Assembly: GCA_023460795.1 (NCBI GenBank)
Contig: JAEWPC010000035.1
Coordinates: forward strand, 232,031 to 296,030
DNA: 64,000 nucleotides
Source: Bacillota bacterium
GTDB lineage: Bacteria > Bacillota > Bacilli > Paenibacillales > Paenibacillaceae
Direction: 5' to 3'
The translations under genes and the position numbers were made by a program. This document shows, piece after piece, positions 51,174-59,570 of the stretch; the stretch's first letter is position 1, and each line of letters begins with the position of its first letter. The notes beneath the pieces are model-generated. The model ran no database searches. It was not told where the DNA came from and saw only the letters and a list, made by a program, of their open reading frames with translations.

Positions 51174-51222
51174 AAAAAGGAAGTCCGAGAAACCGGCCTA
51201 TTGCCCGATTCCTTGGACTTCC
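51174..51222 (-). terminator. Terminator built into the end of the sugar-binding sensor gene
   Basis: On the minus strand GGAAGTCC at 51215-51222 pairs with GGACTTCC at 51179-51186, with inner GGAA/TTTC and CGG/CCG pairs, and is followed by TTTTT. The stem's left arm lies within the last codons and the stop codon is in the loop region. Confidence 0.75.
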
Positions 51223-52160
51223 TCCAAACCCATATCGTCGAATGGCGGTATCGCGACCCCGCGCGACGCGTCGAGGAGCCTCCCGACGATTCGTTCCCCC
51301 CATAGCTGCTCGTGCTGCGAGACGACGGCCGTAATCTGGCCGTTGTCCATCGCTTGCTGGATTTCCGGCATTAAGCCGAAAGCGAGAGCGTACCGGTCCA
51401 GTCCGCTCGCCTTCCAGACGAGGACGGACGCCGAGCCCGACATGACGTCGAGCGCGACGAAAGCGTCGAAGTGGGGGTGCGATTCGATCATCTCTTCCAG
51501 ATGGGATAAGGCCGCGGTTTCCTTGCCTTCGTTGTACCGTACCTCGAGTACCTGGATCTCGGTGTTGCCGTTCAAGTAATCGAGCAATCCTGTCAGCCGC
51601 TCGTTCATGCTGGTCATTCCCGCCATGCCCGTCTCCATAATGACCATGCCCTTGCCTTCGAGCAAGCCGCCCAGCAGCTTGCCCATCCGCTCGCCGGCTT
51701 GCTCGTTGTCGGCGCCGATATAGGAGAACCGCTTGCTGTCCGGCGCATCCGACTCGAAGCAGATGACGGGAATGCCCGCCGACACCGCTTTGTCGATAAC
51801 GGGATTAAGCGCGGTCTTGTCGACGGGGTCGATGGCGATTCCGTCTACCTTCTGGGAGATCATCGTCTCCATCATGCGGATTTGCTGCTCCAGGTTCGCT
51901 TCGTCCGGCGCTTTGACGATGAGCTGCACGCCGGATTCCGCCGCGGCTTCTTTGGCATACTGGGTGATCATCTCGTAGAACGGATGCGCCATCGGGTAGA
52001 TGATGCCGAAGGTCGGCCGATCCGCGCTATCCGCGGACGCGGGCGCCTCGTTACCGTGCGAAACCGCCGTAGTCGAGACGACTTCGCCGGACGAATCGCA
52101 TCCTCCCGCCAGTAGAAGCGCGAGAACGAGCACCGCCAGCCACGCCGTTCTATGCTTCAT
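51198..52160 (-). CDS. Sugar-binding lipoprotein of a sensing module (type I fold)
   Basis: Extracellular ribose-type binding lipoprotein of 320 residues. The lipobox is LAGGC (Cys 21), followed by a Ser/Ala linker. Domain marks are FGIIYPMAHPFYEMITQYAKEAA, QKVDGIAIDPVDKTALNPVIDKA, IPVICFESDAPDSKRFSYIGADN and GLMPEIQQAMDNGQITAVVSQ. It is last in an operon after the kinase and regulator, overlapping the regulator by 11 nt, and no permease gene is adjacent on its strand. I infer a perception role paired with the kinase, as in the 16-20 kb module, though here the protein is lipid-anchored and gene order is reversed. The ligand may be the same sugar carried by the divergent YtfQ importer. Confidence 0.85.
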   Translation of the reverse strand: MKHRTAWLAVLVLALLLAGGCDSSGEVVSTTAVSHGNEAPASADSADRPTFGIIYPMAHPFYEMITQYAKEAAAESGVQLIVKAPDEANLEQQIRMMETMISQKVDGIAIDPVDKTALNPVIDKAVSAGIPVICFESDAPDSKRFSYIGADNEQAGERMGKLLGGLLEGKGMVIMETGMAGMTSMNERLTGLLDYLNGNTEIQVLEVRYNEGKETAALSHLEEMIESHPHFDAFVALDVMSGSASVLVWKASGLDRYALAFGLMPEIQQAMDNGQITAVVSQHEQLWGERIVGRLLDASRGVAIPPFDDMGLEEVQGIGQ

Positions 52161-53787
52161 TCGTTGCTCCTTCCCATTCCGCGAGCGTCGTTCTCGTCCG
52201 GCTTTGCTTGCGGAAGTCCTTGGTCGTCATGCCTGTCGCTTTCTTGAACAGGTTGGAGAAGTAATGGGCGTCGTTATAGCCGACTTGATGGGCGATTTCG
52301 TACGACTTATCGTTCGTCGTCTTCAACAGTTCCATCGCGCGGCGGATACGAACGCTGGTCAGGAACTCGATGAACGTCTGTCCCGTCTCTTGGCTGAACA
52401 CCTTGCTTAGATGGCTGGGGCTGACGCATACGTGATCGGCGACGTCCTGCAAGGACAGGCGATCTTGTCCGTAGTTCCGCATAATGTAGCTTTTCGCTTG
52501 CTCCAGCATGTCGGCGTAGCGGTCGGCGGCTCCGCCCCGCCATTGCCAGAACAGCTCGGCGAGCTTGGCAAGGTAACGCGAAGCGTCTTCCCAGGAGGCG
52601 ATGTCGCCGATGTTGTGCTGGAAAAGAGTGAGCGTCGCTTCCGCGTCGTCAAGGTTGCGGTAGAGATTCTTCGCCGTCTGGAACACCTCGAGCGTCAGAT
52701 CGTTCAGCAGATAGAAGCCGTATAGATCGTTGCGCCAATCGACCTTGCGCAAGCCTTCGGCAAGCGTGCGCGCCATCTGGCCGATGTCCGAAGGCGAGCC
52801 GATCTTCAGGAATTCGATGTAGCGCTGGCGGTCGAGGACGACCGACGGATCAAGCGAGCCTTCGCCCGCGCGCAGCGTCCAGCGGTTCTGGGCGCTGAGG
52901 GTAAGCCGCTTCCAATGCTTGTCTTCCTCGGCCTCCAGGAAGGAGGAGTGGACGTGCTGCAGGCGTTCCTGCACGCTGCCGACTCCGAGCGTCAGACTGC
53001 AGCCGGTCGCCGCTTCGACCTCGGCTTTCATCTCGTTCTGTACGAGCTCGAGCGCGCTGTCGAGCTTATGCAGCGTATCGTGCTTCAGAATCCATACGCG
53101 TTCCGTGCGGCTGCGCTTGAATTCGAACGTTTCCGCGAACGCCGCGAATTTGTCCCGGAGCAGCGCTTCGGCTTGGCCGACGACTCCGTGATCGATGGAG
53201 GCGGATTGGCTCTTGCCGCAGCGTACGTCGGTAATGACCACGACGTAATAGCGGGCCATCAAGTTGAGCGACAGGGCCGACGCCGTGTCGAGCGCTTCGG
53301 CGGTCGTAATCATGCCGGTGCAGATGTCGGCTAACAGCTTCTCCTGGGATAATGCGGCGTTCTCGTTCTTGTTCTCCCGAAGCGCTTCAAGCCGCGCTTT
53401 CTCGCTTCGTTCGTGGTCGATCTTCGCGCTTACGCCTCTAAGCAGCGCGACCAGATCGGCGGAGCTTACCGGCTTCAAGCAATAATCCTCGATGCCCATC
53501 CGCAGCGCGGCTCTCGCATACTCGAACTCGTCGTGGCCGCTTAGGATGATGATCTTCGTATCCGGCAGCCGTTTGCGTACGATGGCGCTAAGCTCCAAGC
53601 CGTTCAGGAACGGCATCTTAATATCGGTAATGAGAATGTCGGGCACGATCGATTCGATCATCGGCAGCGCGAGCTCTCCATCCGACGCATCTCCGCAATA
53701 GACGAACCCTTCCCGTTCCCAATCGACGCAATCCCGGATATTCTCGCGAATGACGATCTCGTCGTCGACTAGCATCACTTTTTTCAT
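52150..53787 (-). CDS. Response regulator, YesN-type (REC + AraC HTH)
   Basis: Regulator of 545 residues. The receiver domain has Asp 8/9, phospho-acceptor Asp 55 (ILITDIKMPFLNG) and Lys in CLKPVS. A long middle region contains a GGDEF-unrelated helical segment. The C-terminal DNA-binding part (SLQDVADHVCVSPSHLSKVFSQETG and KSYEIAHQVGYNDAHYFSNLFKKATG) is followed by a basic tail. It lies 4 nt after the kinase and overlaps the binding-protein gene. The likely target is the divergent ytfQ promoter and its own operon. No repeat of the CTTAAAAA type was found near either, so it should recognise a different site from the regulator at 43822. Confidence 0.92.
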   Translation of the reverse strand: MKKVMLVDDEIVIRENIRDCVDWEREGFVYCGDASDGELALPMIESIVPDILITDIKMPFLNGLELSAIVRKRLPDTKIIILSGHDEFEYARAALRMGIEDYCLKPVSSADLVALLRGVSAKIDHERSEKARLEALRENKNENAALSQEKLLADICTGMITTAEALDTASALSLNLMARYYVVVITDVRCGKSQSASIDHGVVGQAEALLRDKFAAFAETFEFKRSRTERVWILKHDTLHKLDSALELVQNEMKAEVEAATGCSLTLGVGSVQERLQHVHSSFLEAEEDKHWKRLTLSAQNRWTLRAGEGSLDPSVVLDRQRYIEFLKIGSPSDIGQMARTLAEGLRKVDWRNDLYGFYLLNDLTLEVFQTAKNLYRNLDDAEATLTLFQHNIGDIASWEDASRYLAKLAELFWQWRGGAADRYADMLEQAKSYIMRNYGQDRLSLQDVADHVCVSPSHLSKVFSQETGQTFIEFLTSVRIRRAMELLKTTNDKSYEIAHQVGYNDAHYFSNLFKKATGMTTKDFRKQSRTRTTLAEWEGATNEA

Positions 53788-53791
53788 AGGC

Positions 53792-55591
53792 TCATCTCCT
53801 TTGCTTCGGAATCCGGAACGACACGGTCGTGCCTACGCGGTCTACGCTGTCTACTTGAATGCGATAAGAGTCACCGTAATAGAGCCGCAGCCGCTGCTGG
53901 ACGTTGTGAAGCCCGAAGCCGCCGGACACCTCCGAGCCGGTCGTCTCTTCGGGGATAATATGGCGGCTCAATTGCTCGCGAAGCCGAGCGAGCCGCTCTT
54001 CGTTCATGCCGATGCCGTTGTCTTCGACGACGATGCGCAGCTCCTGCTCCGAGACGGATTGGCAAGAGATTCGAATCAACCCTTTGCCCCGCTTGTTCTT
54101 AATGCCGTGGTAGAGCGCGTTCTCGACGATCGGCTGCAGCGTCATCTTAAGAATGCGATATTCCTCGAGAGGCTCCGGCGCGTCGATCTCGTAGTCGAGA
54201 ATGTCGCGGTACCGCATCTGCTGGATCACGAGATAGCTACGAACGTGCTCCAGCTCCTCTCTCAGAGGAATCCAGTCGAGACCTTTGTTGAGGCTGACCC
54301 GGAAAAACCGCGAGAGCGCTTGCACGAGTTGAATGACTTGGCTGTTCTTGCCGGCCTCGGCCATCCAGACGATAGAATCCAGCGTGTTGTACAGAAAATG
54401 CGGGTGGATCTGCGCCTGAAGCGTGCGCAGCTCCGCCTTCTGAATCTGCACCTGTTCCTTCGCGTGCTGCTCCATCAAGCCCGTAATTTTCTCCAGCATG
54501 ATGTTGAAGCTCTTGCCGAGGTCTGCGATCTCGTCGTGGCCCGTCGGCTTCACCTTGGCGTCGAGGTAGCCGGAGGCGGCTTGGCGCATCTTGTTCTTCA
54601 GCAGCTGGACGGGACGGGTAAGCCGCGCCGTGATGAAGAAGTTAAGCCCGATGGCGAAAATAATGCTAAGCACCACGCTGACGATGATGAGTTGGCGGAT
54701 CGAGTTGGCTTCGACCATGATTTCCTGCAGCGGAACGATGCCGATAATTTTCCAGCCGGTCATCGAGGACTTCGAGTATACGACGAACTGCGGTTTGCCG
54801 GACGTCGATTCGACGTAGCTGCCTTGTTCCAGGTTCGTCTTCCCGGTCAAGTCGATCTCGCCTATCAGCTTGTAGGCGTTAGGCTTGTTCTCCGGATAGA
54901 AGATCGGCCTCCCGGTATGGTCCGTTACGTAGAAAAAGCCGGTCTTGCCGATGACGACGCTGTCGCGGAACTGCTCCAGCGCCGTGTCGGCGAGGTCGAT
55001 GACGATAAAGCCGATGACTTCGTGCGTAATGCTGTTCTTGACCGAGGTCATGATGGAGATGACGTTCCGCTGCGGATATTCGAAGCCGTCCAGCCGGTCG
55101 AGCGGAGAAGCGTCGGCAGGAGGGAGATTGAGAATATTGTCCGGGTGGTTCAGGAGCGTCTGAAAATGCGGGTTGCGCAACGGGTTGCGATCCATCTGGA
55201 ATACCCCTTTGCGCTCGCTGATGCCCCTTCCGTACAGATTGACCATCGTTATATTAAGCACGCTATCGTATTTGTACGTTTCCCGATAGAGACCGAACGT
55301 GTTCAGAATCTCCTTCGCATCCTCGTAGGTGTCCGTCTGAGAGAACAAGTAGCGGATGGCTTGCGGGTTGTTGCCGAGCTCCAGCAGCTTGCCGGCGTCC
55401 TCGAACAGGACGTCGATGTTCCTTCCTAGTTGCGTCGCGGCCAGCGTCGTGGAGGCTTTGCTATGGCCGGATACCGTGTTGTAAGACTTCTGGTAGGAGA
55501 GCAGTCCGACGACGATCAAGGGGACGGAAGTCAGAGTGACGAACATGATGAGCATTCTGGCGCGCATGCTGGTTAATCGGATCAGCTTCAT
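53792..55591 (-). CDS. Sensor histidine kinase, YesM-type
   Basis: Membrane sensor kinase of 599 residues. TM1 is at about 12-32, a double-Cache-like extracellular domain spans about 35-295, TM2 is about 300-322, and HAMP about 322-375. A coiled-coil stretch leads to QAQIHPHFLYNTLDS with phospho-acceptor His 398, then N-box LQPIVENALYHGIK, DNGIGMN and GGFGLHNVQQRL, all intact. First gene of the sensing operon, divergent from the YtfQ-type importer across a 288-bp gap. The kinase probably receives the signal from the lipoprotein encoded at the end of the operon. Confidence 0.92.
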   Translation of the reverse strand: MKLIRLTSMRARMLIMFVTLTSVPLIVVGLLSYQKSYNTVSGHSKASTTLAATQLGRNIDVLFEDAGKLLELGNNPQAIRYLFSQTDTYEDAKEILNTFGLYRETYKYDSVLNITMVNLYGRGISERKGVFQMDRNPLRNPHFQTLLNHPDNILNLPPADASPLDRLDGFEYPQRNVISIMTSVKNSITHEVIGFIVIDLADTALEQFRDSVVIGKTGFFYVTDHTGRPIFYPENKPNAYKLIGEIDLTGKTNLEQGSYVESTSGKPQFVVYSKSSMTGWKIIGIVPLQEIMVEANSIRQLIIVSVVLSIIFAIGLNFFITARLTRPVQLLKNKMRQAASGYLDAKVKPTGHDEIADLGKSFNIMLEKITGLMEQHAKEQVQIQKAELRTLQAQIHPHFLYNTLDSIVWMAEAGKNSQVIQLVQALSRFFRVSLNKGLDWIPLREELEHVRSYLVIQQMRYRDILDYEIDAPEPLEEYRILKMTLQPIVENALYHGIKNKRGKGLIRISCQSVSEQELRIVVEDNGIGMNEERLARLREQLSRHIIPEETTGSEVSGGFGLHNVQQRLRLYYGDSYRIQVDSVDRVGTTVSFRIPKQRR

Positions 55592-55807
55592 CGACTCACT
55601 GCGCCCTTTCCATGTGTATCCGTTGTATGCGGTTACAAAATTCTATTTCTACTATAGCAAACGGATATCGAACGATCTATGCGCCCGGAGACCTTTGATG
55701 GAAAAATCCACTTTGCGAACAAGAAAACAAACCGACGCCGGAAACCCCTCCCGAAAATGACCAAAAGATCAAATCGAATTCACGCGAGACTCCGTATCTT
55801 CGATTTT

Positions 55808-55824
55808 TGTAAGCGTTTTATACT
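55808..55824 (+). promoter_or_regulatory. cre-like site overlapping a -10 element before ytfQ
   Basis: TGTAAGCGTTTTAT (55808-55821) matches the cre consensus at 13 of 14 positions and runs into TATACT (55819-55824), a good -10 box. No convincing -35 was found, suggesting an activator is needed. The rest of the 55592-55879 gap shows nothing else clear. Confidence 0.5.
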
Positions 55825-55879
55825 TTGGATACGCACAGCGGTCGAACGTTGGCGAACTACACGGGAGGTTAGAAAAACA

Positions 55880-56917
55880 ATGAAGAGAACAGGCAAATTG
55901 GGGGCATTGCTCGTCTTGTCGGCGATCCTACTGGTGACGTCCGCATGCGGCAAAAACAACAATAACAACAACGCCGAGCCGAGCAAAGCCGCGGCGGCGC
56001 CGAGCGCCAAAGCATCCGAGCCGGCGGCTCCAGCAGACAAGCAAATTTCGATGGGCTTCGCGCAAGTCGGCGCGGAGAGCGGCTGGAGAACGGCGAATAC
56101 GGATTCGATCCAGAGCGCCGCCAAAGAAGCGGGCGTCGACCTGAAATTCTCCGACGCGCAGCAGAAGCAAGAGAATCAAATCAAAGCCATTCGCTCTTAT
56201 ATTCAACAGAAAGTCGACGTCATCGCGTTCTCGCCGGTCGTAGAATCCGGCTGGGATACGGTGCTTAAAGAAGCGAAGGACGCCGGCATTCCGGTTATCC
56301 TGACCGACCGCGCGGTCGATTCCAAGGACACTTCCCTGTACGTGACGTTCATGGGCTCCGACTTCGTCGAAGAAGGCCGCATGGCCGGCGCATGGCTCGC
56401 GGAGCAATACAAGGATGCGGCGGAAGACATTAATATCGTCGAGCTGCAAGGTACGACGGGCTCCGCTCCGGCGAACGACCGCAAAGCAGGCTTCGAAGAG
56501 AAAATCGCGGGGAACGCGCACCTGAAAATCATCGCTTCCCAAACGGGCGACTTCACTCGCGCCAAAGGCAAAGAAGTTATGCAAGCGTTCCTGAAAGCGA
56601 ACAAAGACATCGACGTGCTGTACGCTCACAACGACGACATGGCGCTGGGCGCGATTCAAGCGATCGAAGCCGCCGGTCTTAAGCCGGGGGTAGACATCAA
56701 GATCATTTCCGTCGACGGCGTTAAAGACGGCATGACCGCTGCCTCCGAAGGCAAAATCAACTACATCGTCGAGTGCAACCCGCTGCTCGGACCGCTGTTG
56801 ATGCAAACCGCGAAAGACATGCTCGCCGGCAAGGAAGTTCCTAAGCGCATCGTGACGCCTGACGGCACGTTCACTTCGGAGCAAGCCAAAGAAGCGCTTC
56901 CGAACCGCAAGTATTAA
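55880..56917 (+). CDS. ytfQ: Sugar ABC transporter binding lipoprotein, YtfQ-like
   Basis: Extracellular binding lipoprotein of 345 residues. The lipobox is TSAC (Cys 23), followed by an Asn/Ala-rich linker and the YtfQ-type fold: MGFAQVGAESGWRTANTDSI, QENQIKAIRSYIQQKVDVIAFSP, IPVILTDRAV, LYAHNDDMALGAIQAIE, and IVECNPLLGP. These match E. coli YtfQ, the galactofuranose-binding protein. GGGAGG precedes ATG 55880; an upstream open frame to 55679 would destroy the signal peptide. It is followed by a stem-loop and the ATPase and two permease genes in the E. coli order. A paralogue lies at 62702. Galactofuranose is the family ligand, not proven here. Confidence 0.93.
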   Translation: MKRTGKLGALLVLSAILLVTSACGKNNNNNNAEPSKAAAAPSAKASEPAAPADKQISMGFAQVGAESGWRTANTDSIQSAAKEAGVDLKFSDAQQKQENQIKAIRSYIQQKVDVIAFSPVVESGWDTVLKEAKDAGIPVILTDRAVDSKDTSLYVTFMGSDFVEEGRMAGAWLAEQYKDAAEDINIVELQGTTGSAPANDRKAGFEEKIAGNAHLKIIASQTGDFTRAKGKEVMQAFLKANKDIDVLYAHNDDMALGAIQAIEAAGLKPGVDIKIISVDGVKDGMTAASEGKINYIVECNPLLGPLLMQTAKDMLAGKEVPKRIVTPDGTFTSEQAKEALPNRKY

Positions 56918-56935
56918 TCCACCAACAATCGAACA

Positions 56936-56990
56936 AGAGATGAGCCGCTCCACTGCCGGGTATCCGTCCTGGAGTGGCTTTCTCTCTTGA
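56936..56990 (+). terminator. Intercistronic stem-loop after ytfQ
   Basis: AGAGATGAGCCGCTCCA pairs with TGGAGTGGCTTTCTCTCT through a 10-bp core plus outer pairs, with a 17-nt loop and no T-tract. It sits between binding-protein and ATPase genes, like the hairpins at 21466 and 33228. Confidence 0.7.
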
Positions 56991-57004
56991 TTAGGAGGTT
57001 CGCC

Positions 57005-58528
57005 ATGAGCACAGTCGACGCGCAGGAGCGGGAGCCGATCTTGCAGATGAGCGGCATCTATAAGCATTTTCCCGGTGTGAAAGCTTTGAATAACGTAAGC
57101 TTCCGCCTATTCCCCGGAGAGGTTCACGCGCTGATGGGGGAGAACGGGGCAGGCAAATCGACGCTGATCAAAGTGCTGACCGGCGTCTATTCGATCGATC
57201 AGGGTGCCGTAACGCTAAGCGGCCGCAGCGTGGCGATTCATAGTCCACTAGAGGCGCAGGCTGTCGGTATAAGCACGGTGTATCAGGAAGTGAATCTATG
57301 TCCGAACCTTACGGTCGCGGAAAATATTTTCATCGGACGCGAGCCGCGCCGCTTAGGGCGCATTCTGTGGAAGGAAATGAACCGCAAGGCGGAGCAACTG
57401 CTTCGGGACCGGCTGCAGCTGAACATCGACGTCACGCAGCCGTTATACATGTATTCCGTTGCCATCCAGCAGTTGGTAGCGATCGCCAGAGCGCTGAATA
57501 TATCGGCGAAGGTGCTCATTCTGGACGAACCGACGTCCAGCTTGGACCGCAACGAAGTGGAGCAGCTATTCAAGATCATGCGCAAGCTGAAGGAAGACGG
57601 ACTCGCGATTCTGTTCGTCACGCATTTCCTGGATCAGGTGTACGAAATTTCGGAGCGAATAACCATTCTCCGCAACGGAGAATTTGTCGGGGAATATGAG
57701 GCGGCTCAGTTGCCCCGAATAGAGTTGGTCTCGAAGATGATCGGCAAGGAGCTCGAGCTGCTCGGCGAGCTGCCGCGAGCGGGCGAGGAAGGGCGCGGGG
57801 AAGCGAAGGAGTCGCTGATCGAGGCGGTCGGGCTCGGACGCAAAGGCGCGATCGAGCCGTTCGATCTGCTGATCGGCAAAGGCGAGGTCGTGAGCTTGGC
57901 AGGCTTGCTCGGCTCCGGCCGCACGGAGATGGCGCGCTTGTTCTTCGGGGCGGATCGGCCCGACCAAGGCCAGTTGCTGCTGAAAGATTCGCAGGGCTCC
58001 GTCCATTCGCCTCGCCAGGCGATCGATGCGGGCATCGCGTTCTGCCCGGAGAACCGCAAGACGGAAGGCATCATCGACGATCTGACCGTCCGCGAGAATA
58101 TCGTGCTGGCGATGCAGGCGACGCGCGGCTGGATGAGAAGAATTCCGCGCAAGAGGCAGGATGAGATCGCGGAGCAGTATATCAAGGCTCTGAACATCAA
58201 TCCTCCGAATCCGGAGCATTTGGTTAAGAACTTAAGCGGCGGCAATCAGCAGAAGGTCATTCTGGCTCGCTGGCTGATCACCCAGCCGAAGCTGCTTATC
58301 CTGGATGAGCCGACGCGCGGCATCGACGTCGGGGCGAAGGCGGAAATTCAGAAGCTGGTGCTGTTGCTCGCGCAGAGAGGGATGTCGGTGCTGTTCGTCT
58401 CGTCGGAGCTCGAGGAAGTCGTGCGCGTAAGCGATCGAATCGTCGTGCTCCGCGATCGCAAGAAAGTGAAGGAAATGCAAGACGACATCGGCCAGCAGCA
58501 AGTGATGCAGGCAATCGCGGGAGGTTAA
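57005..58528 (+). CDS. ytfR: Sugar ABC transporter ATPase, YtfR-like
   Basis: Double ATPase subunit of 507 residues (CUT2 class). The first half has Walker A GENGAGKST (45-53), YQEVNLCPNLTV, a signature shifted to YSVAIQQ, and LILDEPTSSLD. The second half has GLLGSGRTE as a degenerate Walker A, LSGGNQQKVIL and LILDEPTRGIDVG. These features fit YtfR. TTAGGAGG lies 4 nt before ATG 57005, so an upstream in-frame start at 56987 was rejected. It is followed after 4 nt by the first permease gene. Confidence 0.94.
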   Translation: MSTVDAQEREPILQMSGIYKHFPGVKALNNVSFRLFPGEVHALMGENGAGKSTLIKVLTGVYSIDQGAVTLSGRSVAIHSPLEAQAVGISTVYQEVNLCPNLTVAENIFIGREPRRLGRILWKEMNRKAEQLLRDRLQLNIDVTQPLYMYSVAIQQLVAIARALNISAKVLILDEPTSSLDRNEVEQLFKIMRKLKEDGLAILFVTHFLDQVYEISERITILRNGEFVGEYEAAQLPRIELVSKMIGKELELLGELPRAGEEGRGEAKESLIEAVGLGRKGAIEPFDLLIGKGEVVSLAGLLGSGRTEMARLFFGADRPDQGQLLLKDSQGSVHSPRQAIDAGIAFCPENRKTEGIIDDLTVRENIVLAMQATRGWMRRIPRKRQDEIAEQYIKALNINPPNPEHLVKNLSGGNQQKVILARWLITQPKLLILDEPTRGIDVGAKAEIQKLVLLLAQRGMSVLFVSSELEEVVRVSDRIVVLRDRKKVKEMQDDIGQQQVMQAIAGG

Positions 58529-58532
58529 GCAC

Positions 58533-59570
58533 ATGCGCATTCATAAACATCATCTGTTCTGGCCGCTCGCCATGCTGGCCGCTCTGCTGCTATTCAATTT
58601 GTTCTATTCGCCTGAGGAGTTCTATACGATCTCCGTTCGCAATGGTCATCTCTACGGCACGCTTATCGACATCTTGAATTTCGGGGCCCCGCTCATTCTG
58701 GTCGCGATCGGCATGACGGTCGTCATCGCGACGGGCGGAATCGACCTGTCGGTCGGCTCGGTCGTCGCGATCTCGGGTGCGATGGCCTGCCTGACGATCA
58801 GCAACGGCGCCGATCAAGACGCGCTAGGTCTGTTGGTGGAAGCGATCGCGCTCTCGATCGGGATTGCTTTGCTGCTCGGGCTGTGGAACGGCTTACTCGT
58901 CTCGGTGATCGGCATACAGCCGATTATCGCCACGCTTATTCTGATGGTCGCGGGGCGCGGTATCGCCCAGCTCATCACTTCGGGGCAGATCATTACGGTC
59001 ATGAGCGACCGATACGGCTATATCGGGTCAGGCTCGCTGGTCGGGCTGCCGTTCTCGATATTCATCGTCGCGGCCGTATTCTTGATTGCGGTGCTGCTGA
59101 CCCGCCGCACCGCGCTCGGCTTGTTCATCGAATCCGTCGGCCGTAATCCGAGCGCAAGCCGCCTCGCGGGCATTCGCTCCCGATACGTGTTGATCGCGGT
59201 GTACTTGTTCTGCGGGTTGTGCGCGGCGATCGCCGGGCTTATTCTGAGCTCCAACGTATCTAGCGCCGACGGCAACAATGCCGGGCTTTGGTATGAATTG
59301 GACGCGATTCTGGCCGTCGTCATCGGGGGGACGTCGCTTACCGGCGGACGGTTCTACTTGACCGGCACGTTAATCGGCGCGCTCATCATCCAAACGCTGA
59401 CGACGACGATCTATATGATCGGCGTGCCGCCGGAAATTACGCTCGTCGTTAAAGCGTTCGTCGTGCTGATCGTCTGCCTCATCCAATCGGAGACGTTCCG
59501 GAAGACGCTCGTGCATCGCCTACAAACTCGCCGTTACCCGGCGGAACGGGAGGTGGCGAAGCATGTTTAA
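58533..59570 (+). CDS. ytfT: Sugar ABC transporter permease, YtfT-like
   Basis: First membrane subunit, 345 residues with eight to ten predicted helices. The CUT2 signature GGIDLSVGSVVAISGAMA is near residues 69-86 and the ELDAILAVVIGGTSLTGGRF motif lies in the last third. The gene starts 4 nt after the ATPase stop and overlaps the next permease by 8 nt, the same tight order as E. coli ytfT-yjfF. Confidence 0.93.
   Translation: MRIHKHHLFWPLAMLAALLLFNLFYSPEEFYTISVRNGHLYGTLIDILNFGAPLILVAIGMTVVIATGGIDLSVGSVVAISGAMACLTISNGADQDALGLLVEAIALSIGIALLLGLWNGLLVSVIGIQPIIATLILMVAGRGIAQLITSGQIITVMSDRYGYIGSGSLVGLPFSIFIVAAVFLIAVLLTRRTALGLFIESVGRNPSASRLAGIRSRYVLIAVYLFCGLCAAIAGLILSSNVSSADGNNAGLWYELDAILAVVIGGTSLTGGRFYLTGTLIGALIIQTLTTTIYMIGVPPEITLVVKAFVVLIVCLIQSETFRKTLVHRLQTRRYPAEREVAKHV

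Noticed and set aside
53750..55429. Long plus-strand reading frame of over 500 codons opposite the kinase at 53792
   Set aside because: It lies wholly opposite a full-length kinase with all motifs; its translation is low-complexity (Val, Asp, Arg, Leu) without a recognisable domain, as expected for an antisense frame in GC-rich DNA.
55679..55879. N-terminal extension of YtfQ
   Set aside because: It would run through the cre/-10 region and precede a complete lipoprotein signal peptide; the ribosome site supports 55880.
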